A stretch of DNA of 5,188 nt, from positions 1 to 5,188 of the forward strand of contig DAOWIV010000226.1 of the NCBI GenBank assembly GCA_030640725.1, in the 5' to 3' direction. The translations under genes and the position numbers were made by a program. Origin of the DNA: Methanosarcinales archaeon. GTDB taxonomy: Archaea; Halobacteriota; Methanosarcinia; Methanosarcinales; Methanogasteraceae. Every line of letters begins with the position of its first letter. Position 1 is the stretch's first letter. Positions 1-4,911 of this stretch are shown here, one piece after another. Below the pieces are notes generated by a model. That model had not been told where the DNA came from. It made no database searches and worked only from the letters and a program-made list of their open reading frames with translations.

Positions 1-1827
1 ATACAGTGGGACTGGACCAATCCACCCGATCCTGATTTCAACCACACCGAGATTTATATCAACGGAGTGTTCAAAGCCGATGTCTACGCACCAGGTCATG
101 CCTACGACGCAACCGGTCTGAATCCGGAGACAATATACAAGATCGGAACAAGAACGGTCGATGATTCGGGAAACGTCAACACTACATGGGTGAAAGATAC
201 TGCAATAACATGCTCCACAGATGACTATTTCGTGTATGGCAGGCACCCCGTGTCAGGATATGCCGTTGATGGATGCAAGATAAATGACACTGCCGGTCTA
301 TTATACGTTGACAATGGCGGAGTCTGCTATATCTATCAAGTTACCATTCCACCGGGATCCGATCCAAACAAACATCCACTCAACCCGATCGATCCGGGTC
401 CGATGGCTCCGAGGAGTTTTACCTTGGTTGGAACCCATAACTTCGCAGCCGACTGTGGTTGGTCGAAATCTCACAAAAGTGAGTTTTATGTGGACGGGAG
501 TTACATCTACTATGGGGCGTACTCTGGGATTGAAAAATGGGTCAAGAATGCCAATGGTAGCTTCGGGGCATATCTTGGAAAAGTGACCGACAAAGATGGG
601 AACCCCATTCCGGGTAATAAAGACGAGACCTTTGCTTACGATGCTGCTAACAACATCTGGTATAGTTGCAGCCGAGGGCGAACTGTCCACAGTTTTGACG
701 CCGACGTTGATACCACATGGAAGACTGAATTCAAATATCCAAATTATTCTGGTGGTCACCATGATGGAATGGAGTTCGCAAGCGGTTATCTCTGGATATC
801 TGATATGACATCGGACTATATCGGGCAGTGGCAGTACACAGGCACCGGACCTTACAACGGTTGGAATGAAACATATCGTTACAGCTATACATACGGGCAA
901 GATGTTGAGGGCATGGGCTTTGAGCCATTTGGTCATCTCTGGATCACCAGTGGTTCTGAGTTATACGAAGTTGGCGGTGGAAGAATAGCGATAGTACTGA
1001 CATTCGAGTCCGCGAACTTAACGGGGATAAAATGTGACAACTTTACGGCTGGTGAAACAGTCTATGCGATAGGCAGCGGGCTCACACCAAACACCACCTA
1101 CAATATACATGTCGTCACCGACACAACATGGACTGATGGAATGTCCATACCATCTCGTGTTCCAGGCACTGCAATAACTGTAACCACAGATGGAACTGGA
1201 AGCATTCCAACAGGAACCTCGGTCTGGACTAATTCTATAGCCGGCGATTACGATATGGTTGTGGACGTGGATGCAAATGGATTGTACGATACCGGAATTG
1301 ACGGCTTGGATGACATGGATGCTGGTAGTGCAGGCTTCATCGTAATATCGGGACCCGTATCAACGCCACCCTCGGTCTACTCATCCACCGCCACCGGCGC
1401 ACCCAAGGACACATACCGCACGAACGAAGACGTATACGCCACAGGATCAGGCTTCGCCGCAGGCACGAACGTGAACATCCACGTGGTCAATGATCAGGAT
1501 TGGGACGACGGCGATCCGATTCCGCAGGATGTCACAGGCTCGGTCGAGACCGTAACAGTGAATAATGGCGATATAGCCCCGGTGCTCACCTGGCACGCCC
1601 CGCTTGCACCCGGCAGCTACGATATCGTGGTCGATGCGAACCGAAACGGCGTCTACGACGCGGCAACGGATGGGCTGGACAGCGGATCGCCCGGCTTCAT
1701 TGTGATCACAAGCCCGCCTCCGACGCCGCCAACAGATGTTCCGGCACTGACGCCGCCCGGAATCATCGCCCTGATCGGCTTGCTGTGTGTTGTCGGTGCG
1801 AGCAGGATCAGAAGGAGGTTCAACTAA
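1..1827 (+). CDS. Multidomain archaeal surface protein with VPxxxP-type C-terminal anchor (5' partial)
   Basis: Open from base 1 to the TAA at 1825-1827, giving 608 visible residues. The GTG at 67 is an internal Val, because FN3-like sequence (WDWTNPPDPDF, residues 3-13) reads through upstream of it, so the true start lies outside the window. Domains by visible residue: FN3-like about 1-70; a propeller-like region about 75-325 with recurring GM-F-LWI blades (HHDGMEF near 253, EGMGF near 303); two Ig-like repeats, 328-452 and 459-572, each ending in an acidic loop (DVDANGLYD, DANRNGVYD) followed by DGLD, which looks Ca-binding; Pro/Thr linkers; then VPALTP (580-585), a hydrophobic helix and RIRRRFN. 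The tail matches the archaeal VPXXXP-CTERM type of sorting signal, thought to be processed by an archaeosortase, so an extracellular, lipid- or wall-anchored protein is inferred. Nine N-x-S/T sequons suggest glycosylation. The ligand is unknown; adhesion or envelope structure is a guess. Confidence 0.85.
   Translation: MQWDWTNPPDPDFNHTEIYINGVFKADVYAPGHAYDATGLNPETIYKIGTRTVDDSGNVNTTWVKDTAITCSTDDYFVYGRHPVSGYAVDGCKINDTAGLLYVDNGGVCYIYQVTIPPGSDPNKHPLNPIDPGPMAPRSFTLVGTHNFAADCGWSKSHKSEFYVDGSYIYYGAYSGIEKWVKNANGSFGAYLGKVTDKDGNPIPGNKDETFAYDAANNIWYSCSRGRTVHSFDADVDTTWKTEFKYPNYSGGHHDGMEFASGYLWISDMTSDYIGQWQYTGTGPYNGWNETYRYSYTYGQDVEGMGFEPFGHLWITSGSELYEVGGGRIAIVLTFESANLTGIKCDNFTAGETVYAIGSGLTPNTTYNIHVVTDTTWTDGMSIPSRVPGTAITVTTDGTGSIPTGTSVWTNSIAGDYDMVVDVDANGLYDTGIDGLDDMDAGSAGFIVISGPVSTPPSVYSSTATGAPKDTYRTNEDVYATGSGFAAGTNVNIHVVNDQDWDDGDPIPQDVTGSVETVTVNNGDIAPVLTWHAPLAPGSYDIVVDANRNGVYDAATDGLDSGSPGFIVITSPPPTPPTDVPALTPPGIIALIGLLCVVGASRIRRRFN
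982..1716 (+). repeat. Two tandem Ig-like domain repeats with acidic Ca-type loops
   Basis: Copy 1 is 982-1356 and copy 2 is 1375-1716, in frame within the surface-protein gene. Shared landmarks in order: a VYA(I/T)GSG segment, an N-IHVV-D--W-DG--IP segment, G(D/S)YD(M/I)VVD, the acidic loop NG(L/V)YD---DGLD, and a closing (A/P)GFIVI strand. A Pro/Thr linker follows each copy. The pattern is conserved at protein level but the DNA has diverged: copy 2 is clearly richer in GC. Confidence 0.85.
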
Positions 1828-1839
1828 AACCTCCTCTTT
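1813..1839 (+). terminator. Possible terminator hairpin spanning the stop codon of the surface-protein gene
   Basis: AGGAGGTT (1813-1820) pairs perfectly over 8 bp with AACCTCCT (1828-1835). The 7-nt loop contains the TAA stop, and CTTT follows. The left arm resembles a Shine-Dalgarno sequence, but no start codon follows within 30 nt, so a 3'-end hairpin is the better reading. Termination in archaea depends mainly on T-rich tracts, and the tract here is short. Confidence 0.4.
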
Positions 1840-1864
1840 ATCGAACATTCACAGGTAGCTCGAA

Positions 1865-1901
1865 GCCCAATTTACATTTGCCGGGTGGGCACCACGTTTT
1901 T
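1865..1901 (+). terminator. Second possible terminator: short stem plus T5 run
   Basis: GCCCA (1865-1869) pairs with TGGGC (1886-1890) around a 16-nt loop. Four nucleotides (accac then g) separate it from a run of five T at 1897-1901. It lies about 40 nt past the stop codon of the surface-protein gene. The stem is short and support is modest. Confidence 0.25.
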
Positions 1902-1990
1902 CAACCGCCAGAACAAATTAAAGAGTCTCACACCCGTTTTCAGGGTCTTTAAAACACCCGGGGACTTTTCAGATAGTGCATAGCGGACGT

Positions 1991-2049
1991 TTGAGCGATA
2001 CATCACAGCCCCTGCCCCCCTGACGTCTCCGGCGTTCCCAATTGCTCAA
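1991..2049 (+). repeat. C-rich stem-loop element upstream of ubiX promoter
   Basis: TTGAGCGAT (1991-1999) pairs with ATTGCTCAA (2041-2049) over 9 bp with one G-U. Inside the loop, GACGTC (2022-2027) pairs with GGCGTT (2031-2036), 6 bp including two G-U pairs. The G-U pairs work only for + strand RNA. It would be transcribed if CTTTAAAA at 1947-1954 is a TATA box (start near 1977). It could equally be a DNA site or chance pairing. Confidence 0.3.
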
Positions 2050-2053
2050 CATA

Positions 2054-2068
2054 AGGAAAGTATAAAAG
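2054..2068 (+). promoter_or_regulatory. BRE/TATA-type promoter for the ubiX operon
   Basis: A purine-rich AGGAAAG, resembling an archaeal BRE, leads directly into TATAAAAG at 2061-2068, a near-consensus archaeal TATA box. With the usual offset of about 25 nt, transcription would begin near 2088-2092, giving a leader of about 65-70 nt before the ATG at 2158. This is the best promoter candidate in the window. Confidence 0.6.
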
Positions 2069-2087
2069 CAAACCCCACCCGAAGGGC

Positions 2088-2128
2088 AGTTTTTGATAAA
2101 ACTTTTGTGAAAAGTTTTCTCGATAACT
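2088..2128 (+). repeat. Strong inverted repeat at the expected 5' end of the ubiX transcript
   Basis: AAAACTTTT (2098-2106) and AAAAGTTTT (2110-2118) form a perfect 9-bp stem around a 3-nt loop, GTG. Pairing continues outward to 2088/2128 with 17 of 19 positions paired (one G-U, mismatches at 2092/2124 and 2097/2119). It lies about 29 nt upstream of the ubiX ATG and coincides with the predicted transcription start. It could be a leader hairpin, a regulator site or one copy of a dispersed repeat. Confidence 0.5.
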
Positions 2129-2157
2129 TTACAGTCTCCCCACCAGAATACCGGTGC

Positions 2158-2706
2158 ATGAAACTTGTGGTCGGAATCACGGGCGCATCAGGTGTATCGT
2201 ATGGAATACGCCTCCTGGAGGTTTTGCAGGGCAGAGCGGACACATACCTGATCCTCACGAGCGCAGCGCGCCAGATCATCGAGATTGAATCAAATATTAG
2301 CATCCATGCGGTCGAATCGCTCGCTACCAGCGTTCTGGGCGAATATGATTTCGCAGCACCTGTTGCGAGCGGATCACACCTCTTTGATGGCATGGTGGTC
2401 GTGCCGTGCAGCATGAAAACGCTTGGGAGTGTGGCAAACGGCATATCCGATACTCTGGTCGCAAGAACTGCCGATGTCTGCCTCAAGGAGGGCAGAAAGC
2501 TGATTTTAGTCCCGAGAGAGACCCCTCTCAGCCTGATTCACATCGAGAACATGTTGCGTGCAAAACGCGCCGGTGCGGTGATCCTTCCGGCGTGCCCGGG
2601 ATTCTACCAGAAGCCAGAGACCATCGAGGATCTGATCGATATCATCGTCGGGCGGATACTGGACCAGATCGGTATCGAGCATGAGCTGTATGAACGGTGG
2701 GATTGA
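2158..2706 (+). CDS. ubiX: UbiX flavin prenyltransferase
   Basis: Known role of the family: transfers dimethylallyl phosphate to reduced FMN to make the prenyl-FMN cofactor of UbiD-type decarboxylases. In archaea this serves, among others, the anhydromevalonate 5-phosphate decarboxylase of the modified mevalonate pathway. Cytosolic. The 182 residues match normal family length. Motifs: GITGASG (6-12), TSAA (34-37), VVVPCSMKTLGSVANG (80-95), RETPLSLIH (120-128), ACPGFY (145-150), and a C-terminal Trp at 181. S11, R120, Y150 and W181 appear equivalent to the remembered active-site Ser, Arg, Tyr and Trp of bacterial UbiX. The ATG at 2158 is preferred over the in-frame GTG at 2107 because the Rossmann strand begins at MKLVVGITGASG and the GTG is the loop of a hairpin. 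No obvious Shine-Dalgarno sequence. First gene of a probable four-gene operon. Confidence 0.93.
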   Translation: MKLVVGITGASGVSYGIRLLEVLQGRADTYLILTSAARQIIEIESNISIHAVESLATSVLGEYDFAAPVASGSHLFDGMVVVPCSMKTLGSVANGISDTLVARTADVCLKEGRKLILVPRETPLSLIHIENMLRAKRAGAVILPACPGFYQKPETIEDLIDIIVGRILDQIGIEHELYERWD

Positions 2707-2712
2707 TTAATA
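2706..2712 (+). promoter_or_regulatory. Possible internal TATA box for the microprotein/radB
   Basis: ATTAATA overlaps the last base of the ubiX stop and is centred about 28 nt before the ATG at 2737. That spacing would suit a leaderless transcript starting at the ATG, which has no Shine-Dalgarno sequence. A second A/T-rich box, ATATTTATAT at 2726-2735, is too close to serve that ATG. The ubiX-to-microprotein gap is only 30 nt, so read-through from the upstream promoter is also possible. Confidence 0.3.
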
Positions 2713-2736
2713 CTCGATCAAAACCATATTTATATC

Positions 2737-2907
2737 ATGTCCAGCAATTTCGAGCAAATATACGCAGAGCATCCGGAATGGTTTGGTGAATGGTATGAGC
2801 CGGTAACGCTCCTGATTCTTCTGATTGCGCTGGTGTTTATAATTCCTTACATATACATCGAACTGTTTGAAGAATACGTGAAGCAGCTTTTTGGCAAAAA
2901 GAGATAG
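2737..2907 (+). CDS. 56-aa single-pass membrane microprotein
   Basis: Runs from ATG 2737 to TAG 2905-2907. The N-terminus is acidic and aromatic (EHPEWFGEWYEP, residues 11-22), followed by one hydrophobic helix at about 23-41 (VTLLILLIALVFIIPYIYI) and a basic end (KQLFGKKR). By the positive-inside rule the C-terminus is predicted cytoplasmic. I do not recognise a family. Support for a real gene: it fills the ubiX-radB gap exactly, its stop abuts the radB start with no spacer (suggesting translational coupling), and its composition is that of a coherent membrane protein. It has no Shine-Dalgarno sequence. It could be a small subunit or modulator of a membrane complex; no function can be assigned. 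Confidence 0.72.
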   Translation: MSSNFEQIYAEHPEWFGEWYEPVTLLILLIALVFIIPYIYIELFEEYVKQLFGKKR

Positions 2908-3588
2908 GTGGTGCGAACCATCAGGATTACACGCCTTACATCAGGATGCGAAGTCATTGATGATCTGCTTGGCGGTGGATTTGAGAATGGCGTGGTAACG
3001 CAACTGTTCGGTGCTCCCGGAACTGGTAAGACGAATATATGCCTTCAACTGATCATAGAGTGCGTGAAAAGTGGAAAGAAGGTTGTGTTCATCGATTCTG
3101 AGGGATTTTCCCCGGAACGGTTCGAACAGATCGCTGGCAGCGACGCGTCAATTATTGCAAAGGACGTGATCGTATATGAACCGATGGGTCTTGATCAACA
3201 GTACTCATCCATAAAAGAACTCGATAAGATCGTCAAAGAGAACGTGGGGCTCATCGTGCTTGACTCTGCCACCACGTTCTACCGGCTTGCGCTCGAAAAC
3301 GGGGATAATATGTCGCTGCGCCGGGTGCTCGCAAATCAGGTTGCGCACCTGCACAGAATCGCACGAAAGTACGATATTGCGGTCGTGATCACCAATCAGG
3401 TCTACACAGACATCGATTCGGACGAATTGTGCGCGGTTGGTGGAACCATGGTCGAACACCTCTCGAAGGCGATCATCAGGCTCGAGCATCTCGGCACAGG
3501 CAGGCGCCGGGCAACCATCCGGAAGCACCGGTCAAGACCTGAGGGCGTCTCCTGCGAGTTCCTGATCACCCAGCAGGGGGTGCAATAA
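2908..3588 (+). CDS. radB: RadB, archaeal RecA/RadA-family recombination protein
   Basis: RadB is a RadA paralogue in Euryarchaeota. It binds DNA and ATP with weak ATPase activity and is thought to assist RadA in homologous recombination and repair. The 226 residues form a lone RecA core without the N-terminal helix-hairpin-helix domain of RadA, as expected for RadB. Visible features: lead-in TSGCEVIDDLLGGGFENG (11-28), Walker A GAPGTGKT (35-42), the FIDSEGFSPERF segment (61-72) typical of RadA/RadB, Walker B LIVLD (115-119), and the ITNQVY stretch after strand 5. The start is GTG at 2908, directly after the upstream TAG; the next codon, GTG at 2911, is an alternative. The gene for the Gate protein follows after 7 nt. 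A KaiC-like or Sms-like ATPase is less likely because of the short length and the SEGFSPERF motif. Confidence 0.9.
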   Translation: MVRTIRITRLTSGCEVIDDLLGGGFENGVVTQLFGAPGTGKTNICLQLIIECVKSGKKVVFIDSEGFSPERFEQIAGSDASIIAKDVIVYEPMGLDQQYSSIKELDKIVKENVGLIVLDSATTFYRLALENGDNMSLRRVLANQVAHLHRIARKYDIAVVITNQVYTDIDSDELCAVGGTMVEHLSKAIIRLEHLGTGRRRATIRKHRSRPEGVSCEFLITQQGVQ

Positions 3589-3595
3589 TAGCACA

Positions 3596-4531
3596 ATGAT
3601 CGATGCTGTAAGCCTGATACGGACGATCGGAATGATCGTGGCAGGCGTGGTGCTTGCAAGCATCATCGTCGAGACCAACATCCTTGCCAGATTCAGGGCG
3701 TTCACAGCAGGGTTCTGCAGGATATCGAACCTGTCGCACGGGTCCGTGACATCGCTCCTTGCATGTGTCATGAGTTCGACTGGCGGGAAGTCGATGCTTG
3801 CCGAATTCTACAACAGGGGCGAGGTTGGCAGGACAGAGACCACGCTAACCATCCTGATGAGCACGTTTCCGGTCGTGGTCGGCGAATCGCTCTTCAGGAT
3901 ACATGCCCCGATCGCAATCGTGCTGCTCGGACCTGCCGTCGGCGGGATCTATGTCGGGCTTACGCTCTTCTCTGCCTTCTTGCAGACTGCTGGCGCGCTG
4001 ATCGTCGCAAGGATCGTGCTTCCGAAGACAGAGTGCGATCTTAAAGAGGAAATTCCGTTAAAGCATGAATCAATCGAATTTAACCGGAAAACCGTCTCAA
4101 TCGGGATAAAACATGCGTATCCGATGCTCAAGAAGCTTGTTCCGATCCTGGTCGTCTCTATGCTCGTAATCGGGGTGTTGCTCGATCTTGGCGCAGGCAT
4201 TTACATCGCGGGAGCGTTCGCACCGATCCTGAACCTTCTGGGTCTGCCAGGCGAGGTCATCTACACGCTGATCGCACAGTTCATGCACTTCACCGCAGGC
4301 TATGCAACGATGCATACGCTGCTGCTGGAGGGGGTCGTCACCGAAAAACAGGCAATTCTAACGCTTCTCGTTGGAAGCATGGTTGTCATAACGATGATAT
4401 ACGTAAAATACAGCTTTTCAATGTATGTCTCGCTATTCGGTAAATTTGGAGTGACGATCACCGCGATCCATTATCTTTCCAGCATGATCGCAAAGATCAT
4501 CACGATTCTGGTGGTGGTAGTCTGGTATTGA
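3596..4531 (+). CDS. Gate-domain (nucleoside-recognition type) membrane protein
   Basis: A polytopic membrane protein of 311 residues. Hydrophobic segments lie at about 8-25, 48-60, 83-98, 104-122, 124-142, 180-206, 222-242, 252-275 and 286-310, with a polar loop near 143-178. The SSTGGKSMLAEFY stretch (60-72) followed by TTLTILMSTFPVVVGES (82-98), and the later HFTAGYATMHTLLLEG (231-246) and YSFSMYVSLFGKFG (272-285), fit archaeal nucleoside-recognition/Gate family proteins (COG3366-like). That is recalled, not searched. The family name reflects similarity to nucleoside transporters and spore-maturation proteins; the true substrate is unknown. The start is ATG 3596, 7 nt after the radB stop. 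The GGGGGTG at 3576-3582 inside the radB end is a possible Shine-Dalgarno sequence, though its 13-nt spacing is long. Last gene of the probable operon. Confidence 0.8.
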   Translation: MIDAVSLIRTIGMIVAGVVLASIIVETNILARFRAFTAGFCRISNLSHGSVTSLLACVMSSTGGKSMLAEFYNRGEVGRTETTLTILMSTFPVVVGESLFRIHAPIAIVLLGPAVGGIYVGLTLFSAFLQTAGALIVARIVLPKTECDLKEEIPLKHESIEFNRKTVSIGIKHAYPMLKKLVPILVVSMLVIGVLLDLGAGIYIAGAFAPILNLLGLPGEVIYTLIAQFMHFTAGYATMHTLLLEGVVTEKQAILTLLVGSMVVITMIYVKYSFSMYVSLFGKFGVTITAIHYLSSMIAKIITILVVVVWY

Positions 4532-4565
4532 TTCCTGTGTCAAATACTAACGAGATGATGCCAAC

Positions 4566-4597
4566 ATTTTATAATGATCAGACGGAGGTGTGACACC
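4566..4597 (+). promoter_or_regulatory. TATA box followed by an 11-bp palindrome (possible operator)
   Basis: ATTTTATAAT at 4566-4575 is a good archaeal TATA box and would place a start near 4597-4600. The perfect palindrome GGTGTGACACC (4587-4597, 5-1-5) lies between the box and that start, where an archaeal repressor commonly binds. The nearest downstream gene begins at 4912, so the transcript would have a leader of about 310 nt or encode a separate small RNA. Confidence 0.4.
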
Positions 4598-4700
4598 ACG
4601 AAGAACATGAAAACAAGATGATCATGCCCCATAGGGTGGCAATGTCCGCGTGTTCTTGATCAGGTTGGTCATTACAAAAATTGGAGTTTTGGCATAGAGC

Positions 4701-4713
4701 AAAGTTTATCATA
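4701..4713 (+). promoter_or_regulatory. Weak TATA-like box upstream of the inverted-repeat element
   Basis: AAAGTTTATCATA has a purine-rich lead like a BRE and TTTATCAT as a degenerate TATA. Transcription would start near 4732, putting the whole 4747-4866 element into a leader of about 180 nt for the FG-GAP gene. Sequence match is mediocre. Confidence 0.3.
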
Positions 4714-4746
4714 CTGGCTAATCCTCATTAAAACCAGGTTTTGTAA

Positions 4747-4866
4747 CTCGACTTTGTCACATCACAAGACAAACCAGCCACGGTAGGTGGTATGATCCCA
4801 AACAGTTCGGGAAAGCAAAACCAATATCGGATGCTTGAATTAGGTAACTAATCTGACAAAGTCGAG
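4747..4866 (+). repeat. 120-bp element with perfect 13-bp terminal inverted repeats (MITE-like or structured RNA)
   Basis: CTCGACTTTGTCA (4747-4759) is the exact reverse complement of TGACAAAGTCGAG (4854-4866). GTAA lies immediately outside both ends (4743-4746 and 4867-4870), which could be a 4-bp target duplication. No transposase is encoded within 120 bp, so a MITE or IS remnant would be non-autonomous. Alternatively, the arms close a helix around three internal hairpins: GCCAC/GTGGT (4777-4791), TCCC/GGGA (4796-4812) and AAGCA/TGCTT (4813-4836). It ends 30 nt before the Shine-Dalgarno sequence of the next gene. The repeats are certain; the nature of the element is open. Confidence 0.65.
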
Positions 4867-4873
4867 GTAACTA
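4842..4873 (+). repeat. 9-bp direct repeat AGGTAACTA, two copies
   Basis: Identical AGGTAACTA copies at 4842-4850 and 4865-4873 start 23 bp apart, close to two helical turns. They straddle the right arm of the 13-bp inverted repeat. A shorter GTAACT also occurs at 4743-4748. They may be regulator half-sites, and they weaken the reading of GTAA as a transposition footprint. Confidence 0.45.
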
Positions 4874-4896
4874 CCATAACAAACCACCAACCAAAA

Positions 4897-4903
4897 GGAG
4901 GAG
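4897..4903 (+). promoter_or_regulatory. Shine-Dalgarno site of the FG-GAP gene
   Basis: GGAGGAG, preceded by AAAA, lies 8 nt before the ATG at 4912. It is the clearest ribosome-binding site in the window and fixes the start of the last gene. Confidence 0.85.
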
Positions 4904-4911
4904 AACAACAG

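Larger units (their letters stand above)
1828..2157. other. Intergenic region between surface-protein gene and ubiX
   Basis: No credible protein gene is seen in these 330 bp on either strand. It holds two terminator candidates; an imperfect inverted repeat (TTAAAGAGTCT at 1918-1928 with AGGGTCTTTAA at 1942-1952, 10 of 11 positions pairing including one G-U); a TATA-like CTTTAAAA at 1947-1954; a C-rich element closed by inverted repeats (1991-2049); a stronger TATA box at 2061-2067; and a hairpin at 2088-2128. No tRNA-like cloverleaf or rRNA segment was found. Confidence 0.7.
4532..4911. other. Intergenic region before the FG-GAP surface-protein gene
   Basis: A 380-bp region with no convincing protein gene. 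The longest open stretches on either strand lack starts or recognisable sequence. It contains a TATA box and palindrome (4566-4597), a stem AAGAACATG (4601-4609) with CGTGTTCTT (4649-4657), three TGATCA palindromes (4575, 4619, 4657), a weaker TATA-like box near 4705, a 120-bp inverted-repeat element (4747-4866), a direct repeat (4842-4873) and an unstructured A/C-rich leader (about 4871-4896) ahead of the Shine-Dalgarno sequence. Confidence 0.7.

Noticed and set aside
301..936. 211-codon open frame on the minus strand
   Set aside because: Lies wholly inside the surface-protein gene, whose frame shows clear domain structure. The antisense translation is rich in Cys, Arg and Ile with no recognisable motif.
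1447..1848. 133-codon minus-strand open frame
   Set aside because: Antisense shadow of the GC-rich second Ig repeat; Arg/Cys-rich translation without family features.
2107..2157. GTG-initiated 17-codon N-terminal extension of UbiX
   Set aside because: UbiX proteins begin right at the MKLVVGITGASG strand, and the GTG is the loop of a perfect hairpin; ATG 2158 gives normal length.
2046..2486. 146-codon minus-strand open frame over ubiX
   Set aside because: Opposite the conserved UbiX coding frame and across its promoter; no recognisable protein.
4550..4625. C/D-box small RNA (ATGATG near 4555)
   Set aside because: The box C match is incomplete and no D box (CTGA) with proper spacing was found.
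4621..4680. Possible transposase remnant on the minus strand in the intergenic region
   Set aside because: Short open stretches on both strands translate to unrecognised sequence with stops. No catalytic motif could be identified.
4792..4851. 19-codon ORF (MIPNSSGKQNQY...) inside the inverted-repeat element
   Set aside because: Too short, no Shine-Dalgarno sequence, low-information sequence; not supported as a gene.
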